NCBI GenBank assembly: GCA_000499405.2
Contig: HG738139.1
Location: forward strand, 12,548,398-12,612,397
DNA from: Onchocerca volvulus
Taxonomy: Eukaryota; Nematoda; Chromadorea; Rhabditida; Onchocercidae
Direction: 5' to 3'
DNA: 64,000 nt
Shown one piece after another: positions 52,492 through 64,000 of this stretch. Under the pieces are notes generated by a model that was not told the origin of the DNA, did not search any database, and was given only the letters and a program-made list of their open reading frames with translations. Each line of letters starts with the position of its first letter. Positions within the stretch are counted from its first letter, which is position 1. The translations under genes were made by a program, and so were the position numbers.

Positions 52492-55400
52492 CAAATAAAT
52501 TAAGTTAATTCCAATTAGCAAAATTTGATCTTTTAATTTTTTATAAAAAAAAAAACTCAAAATTTAAATTCGCTTTTTCGATAAGTTTATTTTTTTACAA
52601 GAGAAAAAGGAAAAAAAAAAGAAGCAAAACTATTAAAAATACGGAAGAAGGATTTCCTAACAACGAAAATTGAATAGGAAAACTCGTAAATTAGCTTAAT
52701 TGCAATTAATAAAAAGTTTATTCCTATTTCAAATGTTTAAATTAACAAAAAAAAAGAAAAATTTGTTCTTAATTCTAATTCTTTAACAATGAATGAAAAT
52801 TTAAATTCATTTCTTTTGATAATTTTTATTTTAAAAAAACAAAAAGATAAAAAAAAAGAAAAATTTTAAGTGAATAATGAGAAGTAACAAATGTTTGGGA
52901 AAGCCTAACGCCTAAGTTTTAACATTTTCTTTTTGAATTTGAAACTTTGAAGAAAAGTTGCTGGAGAAGAAAAGAGAAGAGAAAAGTTGTTCAGACAAAT
53001 TTTCGAAGCTATCATAAACTTTCTGCAAACGATATTTAACTGTTGATTTCTTTGTTCGATAAAATTTCATCAAATTTGAAGTGAAATTTTTATGAAATTC
53101 ACAAAATCATAAATCAGTTGTAAAATTGACAATTATTTTCTATCAGTTGCAGCAATTGCAAATAAAAATAATGATCATAAAAGTAAGATAAATGATTTTT
53201 AAAATGTTAACATTTAAAAAGTTCGAGAATTCGAGAAAGTTTCGAAAAACAAATTTGTTTAATTCAAATAATTTTCATATAAATTGATATTTTTTGGAGA
53301 AAGAGAGAGAGAGAGAGAAAAAAAAAGGATGCACTTTTTTTTAAATTAATTAATTGGTTGAAAAAATTTCAACTATGTACGTATAAATTATACAAATGTT
53401 GAAAAAATTTTTAAAATTTAGGGAAAATATCATTTTTTCATTTTCTTTCTCTTCGAGATACACGAAAAATTTTATCAAAAGATAAATAATCAATGAATAT
53501 CTATCTCAAAAGTGATTTTTTTTCTGATAATCATGATTATCAATACTTAAAATAGCATTATCAGCATACTAAATTCTCGTAATTATGATTGATTCAATAA
53601 ATCATCATTTAAATTTCTACACTAAATAATCATATAATTAAATTATTTAGCCTCATTTGATAGCCAAATGAGAAAAAAATAAAAAAATGATGATGATAAC
53701 GATGATAACAGCATTACAGCATCTAAAATGATAAATGTTCATAACAAATTAAAATTAAATCAACCTTCTGATATCTTTGAAGTAAATTTAGAAATAAAGT
53801 AGGAATGAGGCCAAAAACAAAAAAGAAAAAAAAGAGCCTGAAGAAGACTAGCAATATATTTTAAATCTTTCAAGTAAGGCTAATGAATTATTAAAAAAAG
53901 GAAAAAGAAATAAAGAAACGAACGACAAATTGAAGATTAAAATTCGCAGCCAAAAACTATCTGGCCAATTTTTAATTATTCAACAATTTAAGAGATGCCA
54001 AGAACGAAAGACACTTCAACTGTCGAGAAAAACAAAAACTTCGCTCAAATTGCTTTAATCATGATTAGGTTTTCATCCATTCTTGAAGATCTCAATAATT
54101 CTCGAGATTTTTTTTTATTAAATGAACTAAACGATCGATGAAATGCAAACTGGAATATTCCTGAACCGGAAAAATTTAGTATATTTCTTTTAAATTTTAT
54201 CCATTATATCTTTCCGTTTTTCTCATCCCCCTATCATTATTCATTTCATCTAAGTCAAATTAATCTCAAAAAAAAAAAAAATCATCAACCTGATCAGAAT
54301 CCGAGAATTATGATTTGAAAATTTCAGATCACGAAAAAGATTACATTTCATTAGAATAGATCAATTTGGAATGTCTGAAAATCTTAAAATTCATTTCAAT
54401 GATCGAGAAAATAATTTATTACTCTTTAATTTACTATTTTATTATTAAAAATAAATTTATTTTTTAACTGCCAAAAAAAAAATAATTAGAAAAATCAGAT
54501 AAATAATTACATAAGCAATCCCAGAATTAATAGAATAACATGTCAACTAATTCTATGCACTATAGAATATGATCAGAAAATCAATCAAAAATTTCGAAAA
54601 AAATTTCAAATTGAAAAAAAAAAAAAAAAGAAAGAAAGAAAAATCTTCACTTAACAAATGGGCAAAAATTATATACAAAAAAAAAAAAGAGATAAAAAAG
54701 ATAACAAAAAGATAAAAAAATTGAAAAGTGACAAAAAAAGTGACGAAAAAACAGAAAAAAAGAAAAAAAAAGAAGACAAATAAATGAGCAAATAAAATGG
54801 TTGAACTTTTATTTGAATATAAAATGAAAGAATGCTACTTTTTTTTTTTTAAATTTTAAATTTACTAAGAAATAATAAAAACAGAAACAAATAAAATTTT
54901 ACGAAGGAAAAAAAAAAGATGCTACAAGCATTAAAGATTAGAACAATTGATTTTTTTTTTTCAAATTTATTTCAAAATTTTTAAAATAAAAAAAAAAAAA
55001 AATTGGTGTAAATATAAATTTTCGCTAGCAAAAAATTTATTTTAAATGAAAAGTAAAAAAATGACTGGAAGAATTTCATGAAGATGAAAATAGAAATCTT
55101 TTCGGGTAACTTCGGGTAACTTCAAAATTACTTATCTTAAATTAATTAGGATTAGAATCTAATTTGATTTCCAATATGGCAAGTGAGCATGGATTATATT
55201 TTGAATTTATATGAGTTAACAGTTATTTAATTTATTTATTTCTTTATTGATTTCATTGTAGCTAAGATATAATTAACAATTACCTAATGTAGTTATTATA
55301 TTTGCTCGGTAAATAAGATCAGCATAAATTGCAATTTTTATCTGTCCAAACTATTAGATGACTATAATTTATTTGCGTCATTCCGATTTTTGGAACAAAT

Positions 55401-58400
55401 TTCTATGATTTCGAGAATGCTATGACATTAAACTTGAATTTGACATTTAATATAACAAATGAAAAAGAATTCCAATTTAATCAATAATTTCAAAATGTCA
55501 AATTCGAATGTCAAAGTCGAAATGGAGATAAATGATGAAGATCAAAGAGTAACAGGAGTGACAAGGAAATACTAAAAAAATTTTTGAGTGAACTGTAAAG
55601 CAAACAAGCGTAGTGCAATTTTCGAAACACATTATGTCGATCAACAATCAGTCGTCCTATCGATCCGTTTTATCGATTGATCGGAACTTTTCCATCCCGC
55701 ACTTCAATCTACAATTGTTACTTCCGTGTTTGTCTCTGGGACACGATGATGAAGATAATGATTTACACAGTAAATTTAACTGAGGGAAGAAAAAAAACAA
55801 AACTGATTATTTCAGTGATAAGCGAATGAAAGAGTATTTGCTTATCAGTGAAATAATCAATCCTAAGTAAATTAGAGAATGACCAAATGGAAATAAATAA
55901 ACAAGTTATTTATTTTAGATGATTACAAAAATAAATGTTACAGTGAAATGCATCAAATATCACATAGATGGATTATAGTAAGGGAAAGAGAAATTTGATA
56001 CCTAAGCAATCGATTTTCAGTATCATTCACTTATCAGAATATCTTATCACTTGATATTGATATGATTCTAGAAATGTTTAAATATAAGCATTTGAGAATT
56101 CATTTGATTTTTAGGATACTATGTCATTTAATATTGATAGGTTCTAGATATCTAATTATAAATATCTGAGAATTCAGCAAATCACATATTAATTTCTGAT
56201 AAAACTTAAAAATAATTAAGAAATAACTATCAGCTGAACAGGTAAACGATAATTAAAGAAAAAATTAAATTTAAATTTAAGAAAAAATTGAATGAATAAA
56301 AAATTATTTAAAAAAAAAAAAAAAGACAAATCAATGGGATCAATGTAACTTCTAGGATGTATTGATTCTATTAATTTAGTTTTGATTTAAAATAGAAAAC
56401 TGGATGAAAAAAAAAATGATTAAAAAGAAAAATTTGAATTTAAATTTATCAAAAAGTTACTTAAAAAGAACAGAAATTAATGGAATTAAATTCCTAAATA
56501 TTGATTGTATAAGTTTGATTTCGGTTTAACATCTTACCTAAAATTCATTTAGATTTTAGCATATTTGACTTGAAAGAAGAAAGATAATTGCAAGAAAAGA
56601 TAATTTTATTAAATTTTAGAAAATTTAAATGAAATCAATTCACTTGAAATATATTTCATTTTGGGGGAGCAGAAAAGACAAACAGAGAAATTGAAATTTC
56701 AACAATTTCAAGAAATGATACTCGAATAAATTCAAATGTTGGATGGATGAGATCAGATCATTCATGTTTATATTTCTATTAAACACTTGCATTGTAAAAT
56801 GAGAAGGAATTTGATTACTAAAAATCTCTAATCTAAATAACAAACAAATTTCGTACAATGTATTTTAAAAAGTTTTTGAAAAAATAAACAAAACTTCTCC
56901 TCCCCTCCCACCCCCGAAAAAAAAAAATTCATTTTCTTAAAAGCGCAAATTTTAAAATTTCTTTACAATCGCCAAATTTCTATCTTATTAATTAAGATGA
57001 TAAGTATTGATTGTGAGGAATTTAAAAAAAAATGAAAAGTTTAATAGATGTGCAAAGACAAGAGTATAAGAAAAAAAAAAAAAAAAGAATTTCATTTTGG
57101 ATTATTTGAACAAGAATTAAAATTTAAAAAAAAAAAAAAAGAAATTAAATGTTTGAACGAGAAATAAAATTAAAATCAAAGAAAAAAAAGAAAATGAATA
57201 CCGAATTGAGTGGAAAATTGAAACTTACTGCCGACTGATAATATCATCATCTTATCTTTCCATAAGTTCATCAGATATTTTTAATTATGAGAATCTGACT
57301 TCTAGGCTTAGCCTAAAAATGGACAAGAAAATTCTTTTTATCTCTTCTCTTTATTTCTATCAATAAGATCATTATCACTACAAGAAAGAAAAAAAAAAGT
57401 TTCGTTTAGTTAAAAATATGCAAATTATTACTATTTTTCCACACAATTTTATTCTACAATAAATAAATTATCATTGACTTCATTTTTACCGGGAAATCTC
57501 GATAATTCTGAGTTTCTGGCAATACTAGTCAAATTATAGGAAGAATTGCTTAGATATGATAAAATTCAAGAAATTTGCAGTATCAGATCAATTAGATCGG
57601 AATTCTCAAACAAATAAATTATCACTGATTTCAATTTTACTGGAGAAATCTCGATAATTCTGAGTTTTTCGCAAAGTTTACGCTACTAATATAAGCCATT
57701 TCTTCGAAATTCAAATTAAAATTTTGCGAAAAATTGACAGGTTAATTGGACCGAAATTTGATAAAAAATATGTAAAAAAATAAATAGACCTTTGTTAAAT
57801 GACGGGAAAATTAATAAAGATAGAAATTTGATGATTAAATGAAAAAAAAAAATGATTACCGGCAAATTATAACCTTTAACCTTTATGAAAATTTTTCTCA
57901 TCGCTATAATACTGTAAAAGTCAATCAAAATAGAGCACAACATCGATAAATTCAGCTGTGTAAATAACTCTTTTAACATTTGCTATCATCACAAATGATA
58001 ATTCTTTCTGACATTATAATTTATCTTAATACCACCTGCTATTATCAAATTTGATTACTTTTATCATCACTTTATGATTAGTAGTATTATCATATCATCG
58101 TTTTATCACTGCTATTTTTATCATATCATTTCAAATTATACACACTTCATCTTTCCCTTAAAAATGCAAACTTAAAAAAACATAAATTAAAACATAAATT
58201 TATAATTTCAAATTGTCTTTATCTTTCCCTTTAAAATAAAAACTTTTATGGTTACAGTAAGAAAAAGACAAATTAAAATTTTCGAAAAAATATAGAAGGC
58301 GGGAATTTCTCAGGAAAAAGAATTGAAAAATTCAAATCAATTCACAAGAAGATGAAAATTATTTAATCTCAGGTAAAAAAATTATGTAATCTCAGGTAAT

Positions 58401-61400
58401 AAACTTTCTATTTGGGATCTTGAAATTTCTCAACTTTGCAATCCATACCGATGCTTTTGTAACAGCGATATATGAATATTAGAAATCTTTTTAATTTAAA
58501 AAAAAAAAGAATTAATTAATTCAATAATTATTTGAATTACTTTAATACATTTCAAATACAAAGAATTGAGTTTCCGAAAAAAAAGGTAGCAAAAATAAAC
58601 AAAAACAAAGTAATCAATTGCTAATCATTTTATCCCAACATTTTAATATTACTACTAATTAGGATCATATTTAATTAGAGATATATTTTTTATTTATTCA
58701 TTTTTTGAATGAAAGTTAGAAGCAAAAAAAAAAAAAAAATTCTTAGTTAGTTAGAATTAAATAAATGAAGTAAATTTGACAAATATTTTGGGAAAATTTT
58801 TTTTTAAGGTTAAATGAAAACTATAGAAGGAAGTGGAAGTACTTAGCTAAGCCCGAATCGATTAAAATTGCTTATTTTAAATTGCTTTTTAGGATGAAAA
58901 TGGCTAAAACTAAAATTTCAACATTCAAAAACTAAAACCATTTCAAAATAAACTTTTTTTTTTGTCATCAATAATACAATCCAAAATCGTTAATTTATTA
59001 TGGCAAATAATCTAAATCTACTGCTTGGCTTTTTTAGTTTTTAAAAAATGGAAAAAAAAAATAATCCATTTTAGCAAAGAAGGATTCCTTTCCTTTTCTA
59101 GAAAAAAAAAAAAAGAAAACTTTTTTTTTAAACTAAACTATTATTCATCCTTCAATTCTCATTCCATAAAATCGTTATTATTTTAAATGATCAATTATTA
59201 CTTATTTTATTTTAAACTTTTTTAATTCAATTTCTATTTTTTTAGTCTTATTGAATGAATAAACAGTTAAACTGAAATATTAAATATTAACAGTAAAATT
59301 CAAAAAAAAAAAAACAAATCAAATTTAGATATTAATTATTTTCCAATCTTACTGAATGAACAAACAGTTAAAATAAAATATTAAAAGTGAAATTAGAGAT
59401 TAATTAAAATACAAATAGCAATAAGTTAAATTAAAAAATTAATAGCAATTTTATTAATTACAGTAATCTATAAAAGGAAGATGAAGCTAAATCAAAATAC
59501 TAATAGTAAAATTAAAAATTGAATTTAAATTTCAATTATTTTCAATTTTGTTGAATAAACAAAGTTAAAAATTGATTACTAATTGTAATTGTAATGTATA
59601 GAAGGAAGTTAAAATTAAATAAAAAATGTTAAGCATAAAATCAAAAATTAAATTAAATCAAAAATTGAATTGAAATACTTACAAACGATTACTAATTGCA
59701 AAGACATAAATTGGAAAAAAAGAAAATGAAATATCACATTTCATTGCATATCAATTCATTATAGAGCTATAAAAAGTATTATGGATAATTAAAAAATGAA
59801 AATTAGTAATGGGGTAAAGAAATGAACAGAATTTAAATATTTCAAAAATTCAAAATATGAAAGAAAAGTTGTACATAAATTGTCCATGAATTTAGATTTC
59901 ATTTCATCTCTCGAATTTATTTAGAATTTTAGACCGATTCTTAATTAACTTTGCTATCGGATAACAAGTTTTTTTTTTTTTTAAAATTTTAAAGTTCAAA
60001 TTGGTTTTTTAAACTAAAATTAATATCGGATAAAGTATAAAAATCTTTTAAAATTATTGCAAAAAAAAAAAATTTTTTTTCATTAACAATTCTGCAAATG
60101 AGTGAAAAAAAAATTAAAATTAAAATTTTTCGAGATAATAGTCTAAAAATCCCATAATAAATCAATATATTTCTCTCGAAACAAGATTAAATTTCGAGAA
60201 AATTTCCAAAAAATTTAAAACCGAGAAAAGAATTCTTCGAACAAATATATTTATAAAACTAAGCTTACAAGTGAGGGGAAAATTAAATCAATCATCGTTT
60301 TGCTTCTTAGCTTAAATTATACACTCATCCAGAAAAAAAAGAAAAAAAAAAGAAAGTTAGTTAAATTTTCAAAAAAAAAAAAAAAAGTTGAAAAACTTTC
60401 AAGCTGTCTTATTTTTTTTTTTTTCTTCTTTCTATTGAGATTATTCATCTTGACAAATTGTTCAATGACTAATCAAAATTGTCAAGATAAACAAACTTTT
60501 TTTTAAATCAAAATTGTCAAAAATTTTGCAAAGATTTCATTCTTCTTACCTTCCACAAATAGAAAATATAAGGTAATGTTTACAGGTAATCGAGAGTTTA
60601 TTAATAACGATGAAAACGGTCGAAACAGCTGTTCATAAATGAGAATATTCAAAATTGTTTACAAATAATCATAAGCACACCTATTGTTTACTAATTAAGC
60701 AATAAGGATAATTTGACTTACAAAAGATCAAGCCAGGATCGATAAATGATACATAATAATAATTAATTAATTAATAATGATTCTAATATTCAAGATAATT
60801 GATATTTAAGATTTCCATGATGTGTATATTCGTGTCAAATTTAAAAATAAAAAAAAGTTTAAATTTGAAATGCTATCTTTATTTCCATTAAATTTGAGAT
60901 ATTATCGTTAAATTTTCAGGCGCTATCGTCATTTTAAAATTTTTATCTTTAAATTTTAAGCGCTATCATCATTTCTAAATTGTTATCTTTAAATTTGAAG
61001 TGTTATTTGTAAATTTGAGATCCTAACCTTCTTCTAGACCTCAATCATCATTAATATATGCTAAAATCATCAAAATGTTTTTTTTTTTTGCGAACTTAAC
61101 AAGAAAAGCATTTTTTGGGAAACTTATCATGATATGATATGATAAAATTAAGCCGTAAATGAAACAGTCAATGACAAAGTAATTTATAAGTATAATTTTA
61201 AAAAAAAATTATTCATTTTTATTTTATTTTTTCTCTTTTTTTGATCAAAAATAAATGATCAAAAGATTTTGAATACAAAAAATATATTTAAAGGATATAA
61301 AATTAATATCATTCCAACTTGATCAATCAATAAATGAAAAAATAAACAATAAACAAAATCTTCTGATTTTTGTTTATTGTTTGTTTACTATCTAGCTGAT

Positions 61401-62725
61401 CATTAACTATAAACATAAAAGATCTGACAATAATCAATTACTGAAGTTTAAATTATCAAAAAATTTCGTTAAAAGTAATTTTGTTAAAAGTACCACTTAA
61501 AAAGTAAAAAGTTATCGAATAAATAAAATTTAAATTTTAATATAAAAGAAATACCACTGATTAGATGATAATAAGCAGAAATGTATCAATGAAAGCGAAA
61601 TTGCTTTCTTCTCTAATTAGCAGAGAAATACCATTCAAATACTGATAATTTGCCTGATAAGAAGAAAGTAATTATCTAAACAATGATAATATACCTGATA
61701 TCTTATCAAGTTCAACCTTTTGAAAAGATATATTGGAACTGCATAAAAAATTTTGCTTTTTTTATATAAGAAATTTAAATAGATTAATATTTAAAAATTG
61801 ATATTTAATACTAGAAAGATAAAAATTTTACGTAGAAAATGAAAATCATTTCTATATCTTATATAAGATTCTCACTATTAAAATTAAAATTAATCAAAAT
61901 TAATAACAAAAAACAAGACAAAAATAATTCAAACAAAAAACATAATAGGAACTAAAAAAATAATAAATAATTTTTAAAAAAAGTAATTTTCCGAAAAAAA
62001 AACTTTATAGTTTTTTCGATATTTTTTTTTTTTAAATTCTGTTCATTTGCAAAGATTTTTTTTTAATTTCTTTTTTATGCTAATTTATGTTTAATTTAAT
62101 TCATGAAATTTTGCAAAGAAGTTTGTAAATAATAGAAAATATGAAAAACAACAAAAATGAGAGAGAAAGAGGAATGATATTGTTGCAAATGATTAGAATT
62201 TATAGCTTTGATGGCATTTTAATGGCACCAACTAGTATAGAAAGCATTCAAATTCGTTGAAATTTGTCAAAAAATCGATATGAATGGCCAACTATTTTGA
62301 CAAATTATAAAATTCGAAAATTTTTCTTGCAAAAATTTCTTTTAGAAAATGGAAATTTTCAAAATTATTCAAAGTTGACCTAATGAATCTTTCTAAATTC
62401 TAAACCAAAATATTTCCCATTCTTTTTTAAGTGAATGCTAAAATTTTAATCTTTAAGCAATAAGATAATATTTGAGCAAATTTGACAAATTTAGGTTCTC
62501 TCCGAAGGAAAATTGTTTAGTAAATGAAGGATTGAATAAATTTTCGGGGATTTTATTAGTTTTTAGAAACCAAGAATAATAACTTCAGCTAAAATCTAGT
62601 TAATTACAACTTGAACTTACTATTCTTCGAGAATGCTTCTATCGAAGTTGCTCGTGCAAGACGTTTCTTCACGCTATAATCCATATTTTCAGGCTTTTTT
62701 CCCGAATTTCGCAAACTTTCGTTGG
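17899..62725 (-). CDS. PH-RhoGAP protein of the ARHGAP21/23 (PAC-1) type, at least 22 exons, 5' end possibly outside the window
   Basis: Exons: 62725-62621, 51339-51183, 41096-40910, 39602-39429, 38762-38631, 36383-36229, 35275-35104, 24946-24690, 24424-24285, 23907-23735, 22985-22848, 22372-22202, 21984-21895, 21695-21570, 21352-21131, 20988-20812, 20578-20351, 20010-19747, 19643-19413, 19067-18888, 18637-18461, 18213-17899. All 21 joins keep phase, giving 1,322 residues to a TGA. The first exon is open to its acceptor, so more N-terminus (a PDZ domain in vertebrate relatives) may lie beyond 64 kb; an internal Met in it would give 1,309 residues. Order: basic Ser-rich N-terminus; PH domain with its conserved helix Trp (DMLKWIEII); Ser-rich linker; RhoGAP domain with arginine finger [21 protein letters not shown] and [17 protein letters not shown]; long Ser-rich tail with SARRIFIAG and [11 protein letters not shown], similar to ARHGAP21. 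The family inactivates Cdc42/Rho at cell contacts and Golgi; PAC-1 does so in nematode embryos. Function here is by homology. Confidence 0.85.
20662..20727. repeat. Two-copy tandem repeat, unit about 31 bp
   Basis: TTGACCTCTCGGTTCATAT occurs twice, at 20662 and 20693, in the intron between exons 20988-20812 and 20578-20351 of the RhoGAP gene. The copies are near-identical, so this is a recent duplication. Confidence 0.7.
21570..22985 (-). other. RhoGAP domain-coding segment (five exons)
   Basis: Exons 22985-22848, 22372-22202, 21984-21895 and 21695-21570, led by the end of 23907-23735, code for the full catalytic fold. The arginine finger is in GIYRIPGN (exon 22985-22848). The helix that contacts the GTPase is in [14 protein letters not shown] (exon 22372-22202), and the C-terminal part is [18 protein letters not shown] (exon 21695-21570). 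All three key elements are intact, so GAP activity is expected. Confidence 0.88.
26087..26112. repeat. (TA)n microsatellite
   Basis: About 13 TA units immediately upstream of the minisatellite. Confidence 0.9.
26151..26362. repeat. Minisatellite, 31 bp unit, about 7 copies
   Basis: Each unit contains TTAACTACGTGATTTCTGAG followed by AATCAAATTCG. Copies differ by only one or two bases (CTACGTG versus TTACGTG, CAAATTC versus CAGATTC). The first unit lacks one T and the last is truncated. There are no spacers, so it is not a CRISPR array. Each unit contains one TACGTGA. Confidence 0.95.
26407..26531 (+). repeat. Dispersed repeat, copy 2
   Basis: Same family and orientation as 13898-14024, sharing the TATATAAATAAAAATGTAAA start and the ACCGATTGCTTTGAAATTTT block. 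It lies 45 bp beyond the minisatellite. Confidence 0.6.
26995..27032. repeat. (CAT)n-type microsatellite
   Basis: Imperfect ATC/CAT trinucleotide run. The minus-strand frame through it reads as Met repeats and is not a gene. Confidence 0.8.
27752..27820. repeat. Hairpin with perfect 15 bp GC-rich arms
   Basis: TGTCGGAAAGGCCGA at 27752-27766 pairs with its exact reverse complement at 27806-27820 across a 39 nt AT-rich loop. Outside it, TATGTTAA and TTAACATA form a second, wider pair near 27697 and 27830. Such nested arms suit the end of a small foldback element. Confidence 0.8.
28075..28285. repeat. Two-copy tandem duplication, unit about 113 bp
   Basis: AATGATAAGTTAAAGTGATT occurs at about 28075 and again at about 28188, with further similarity to the end of each unit (AAAATAGAYTAATTCGAT). 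Confidence 0.75.
29878..29913. repeat. (TA)n(TG)n compound microsatellite
   Basis: An alternating TA run passes directly into a TG run of about 10 units. Confidence 0.9.
32825..32846. repeat. (TA)n microsatellite
   Basis: About 11 TA units in the 10.2 kb intron. Confidence 0.9.
34074..34300. repeat. Two-copy tandem duplication, unit about 111 bp
   Basis: The block with GACGTGAATTGACGT is present at about 34097 and 34208 with the same flanking order (CAAAGTTG upstream, TTAAATGA downstream). The copies have drifted by several substitutions. Confidence 0.7.
35318..35575. repeat. Degenerate tandem repeat, unit about 60 bp
   Basis: The order CAAACTTTTTC, GAAGTTAAT, AAATTTYGG and CAATRGCC recurs four to five times in the intron upstream (minus sense) of the last PH exon. 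It creates open minus-strand frames that look repetitive (KVWxLLKF-like). They are not a gene. Confidence 0.6.
38100..38260. repeat. Degenerate tandem repeat, unit about 45-50 bp
   Basis: AGAAGCTAAATTTCCATT and variants recur four times in the intron between the second and third PH exons. Confidence 0.6.
40440..40735. repeat. Degenerate minisatellite, unit about 40-45 bp
   Basis: Units built on TTTTATTTTGCG, CTGCTACGTAAAAATATTT and GCAAAAATATT repeat about seven times with drift. The plus-strand frames through it repeat [13 protein letters not shown] words and are a by-product. It lies in the intron next to the exon at 40910-41096. Confidence 0.7.
43555..44010. repeat. Local duplication, three degenerate copies
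   Basis: TGGCTTAGCTTAATTAATAA with its following ATAATTAAA and, in two copies, a distal TATGACAATTTA block recurs at about 43575, 43750 and 43838. Confidence 0.55.
44497..44511. promoter_or_regulatory. Possible nuclear-receptor DR3 element
   Basis: TGACCT-CGC-TGACCT, which on the minus strand is AGGTCA with three bases between direct half-sites. DR3 spacing is used by VDR-type receptors, including the nematode DAF-12 group. It lies in a GC-richer patch of an otherwise AT-rich intron. Binding is not shown. Confidence 0.35.
49431..50045. mobile_element. Foldback (MITE-like) element with ~115-130 bp inverted arms
   Basis: The left arm, 49431-49558, and the right arm, about 49932-50045, are imperfect reverse complements. 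Shared landmarks in order are ATCATATCAATC, AAAATGATAACGCAA, GCTTTTATCARTGCC and ACTTTGAACTTTTGC. The middle has no coding frame. A TATGA pentamer run follows the right end. This is a non-autonomous element; the family and target-site duplication are not determined. Confidence 0.65.
51340..62620 (-). other. 11.3 kb intron (first observed intron) of the RhoGAP gene
   Basis: AT-rich DNA with many A/T tracts, a direct duplication at about 57462 and 57612, a hairpin at 55804-55859 beside a GC-richer patch (55620-55760), and degenerate ~35 bp repeats near 60870-61020. No exon or RNA gene was found. Its length and position make it a candidate site for alternative promoters, but none is visible. Confidence 0.6.
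55804..55859. repeat. Short hairpin, 20 bp arms, 16 nt loop
   Basis: TGATTATTTCAGTGATAAGC at 55804-55823 pairs with 55840-55859 with one mismatch. It is clean enough to form a stem in RNA, but at 56 nt is short for a typical pre-miRNA. Confidence 0.7.
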
Positions 62726-62869
62726 CTAAAATAAAATAAAATAATGTTTTAATAAAAAAAAAAGGACATTCTTAGCACGAAAAATAATGGAAAATTGAAA
62801 AAATTTAAAAATTAAACAGCAACTATAAATAAAACAGTGATGGTATAATCCAGTGATCGTCTTCAATGA

Positions 62870-63190
62870 TTCAATAATAATTACTAAATCGTAAAAATAG
62901 CGATTTACGATTAATGATAATGATAATGATAGTAGTGATATTCAGAGATCTTCCTCACTGTATCTTAAATTTAATAACTACCACTAAGTCGCAAAAATAG
63001 CGATTAATAATTAATGATAATGATAAAGATTATGATTTCCAAGGATTTTCTTCACTAATTATTAGGTCCAATGATAATGATAATAATAACAGTGACATCC
63101 AAAGACTTTCTTTACTATCTAATAGATTCACTGATAACAATAGTGATAACACTGATACCTAAGAATTTTCTTCACTATCTATTAGATCCC
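62870..63190. repeat. Degenerate tandem repeat, unit about 80 bp, four copies
   Basis: Units share AATGATAATGATAA and a distal TTTTCTTCACTATCTATTAG-type block. It lies 5' of the first observed RhoGAP exon. Confidence 0.6.
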
Positions 63191-63496
63191 AATATCTGAT
63201 ATTAAAGAACAACATTTTTTTTTTGTATGATAACGATAAAAATTATAAAAGTAATAATTTTATCAACTATAATGGGCATGATGTATTTGAAGCAACTGCT
63301 TTCTTTGAAGAACTGAAATGAGAATGAAAGATTTGAAAGATAAAGAGAGGAATGAATGATCAACATCTGCCTAATCTATTGATCATATTAAATGGAGTGA
63401 TTTGATAACACTGATACTACTGATAAGGTTTTTGGAGAGATCCACAAAAAGTGTATCTGATTTGCAATCGTGACCTATTCAAGAGTTACGTTACGT

Positions 63497-63572
63497 CGAA
63501 TCTTACGTTCTATTCCGGAGACACGTTGCATCAAATTTCACGTCCTATTCTGAGGACACGTTACTCGAATTT
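63497..63572. repeat. Two-copy tandem repeat, unit about 37 bp, GC-richer
   Basis: TTACGTTCTATTCCGGAGAC and TCACGTCCTATTCTGAGGAC are successive diverged copies, each followed by ACGTT. They lie upstream (minus sense) of the first observed RhoGAP exon and could be intronic or promoter-proximal. Confidence 0.6.
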
Positions 63573-64000
63573 TTCGGCGTGGTGTTCTTTTAATTAAAGC
63601 AATATTTACAGTTGAATATGTCGATTTTGCAAAAAAGAGATCAAATCATCGGGAATGATAATCTCACCATCAAATTATATGTCATTAAAAAATCATTTTC
63701 ATTTCGAAACAAAATTTGATGAAATTTAGGTCAATGACCTTTCTCAAAACAATAAATTGAAAAATGCTTGCAAATAACAGACCAGCACAATTACTGCAAG
63801 TAATAATAATTCGGTATCGTCAAGAAAAAAAAAAAAACTATCATAAATTCAAGATTCATTCAAAAACAAAATAAAATTAGTTATATATTTAGTTTTGCAC
63901 TATATAGAAATCAATAAATTTTAAATTTTGCAAAACTGTTTAAATTTGAAATTTTCAAAAAATACAACAGATGGTTTCCATCTGAAATGAAATTTGTCGA

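Noticed and set aside
56640..57979. Minus-strand frames of 72 and 87 codons in the first RhoGAP intron
   Set aside because: No flanking splice sites in phase and no recognisable domain; AT-biased composition.

Overview
The window is AT-rich animal nuclear DNA, full of poly-A/poly-T tracts, with intron-rich genes on both strands. Acceptors are pyrimidine-rich and short (TTTTAG, TTTCAG) and donors are mostly GTAAG/GTAAT. Composition, splice sites and protein content suggest a nematode, possibly filarial; this is inference, and another AT-rich ecdysozoan is not excluded. No bacterial features are present.

Layout. Positions 1-1751 hold a GC-rich foreign island: broken copies of a CRESS-DNA-virus-type replication protein (Rep, superfamily 3 helicase part) head to head, and a pair of roughly 200 bp inverted arms around a GC-rich cassette with an unidentified open frame. 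I read it as a rearranged endogenous viral element. From 1778 to 12616 (minus strand) lies a 21-exon HEAT-type gene that I assign to the THADA/Trm732 family. Interleaved with its first exon, on the plus strand, is a two-exon gene for a small secreted protein (12211-13406). A five-exon minus-strand gene (13559-15520) encodes a 139-residue secreted protein with two EGF-like domains. From 62725 down to 17899 runs one large minus-strand gene of at least 22 exons encoding a PH plus RhoGAP protein of the ARHGAP21/23 (C. elegans PAC-1, Drosophila RhoGAP19D) type. Its 3' half is compact; its 5' half has three introns of 10-11 kb that fill most of 25-62 kb.

The long introns hold only repeats and simple sequence: a 31 bp minisatellite, a dispersed repeat also found in the EGF gene, a ~620 bp foldback element, short hairpins, local duplications, and one DR3 nuclear-receptor-type half-site pair. 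Exon models were built by hand from open frames, splice sites and phase agreement. Most exons join exactly in phase; exceptions are stated. No functional link between the genes is evident: RhoGAP signalling at cell contacts, tRNA-methylation partner, secreted factors and viral debris share only location.
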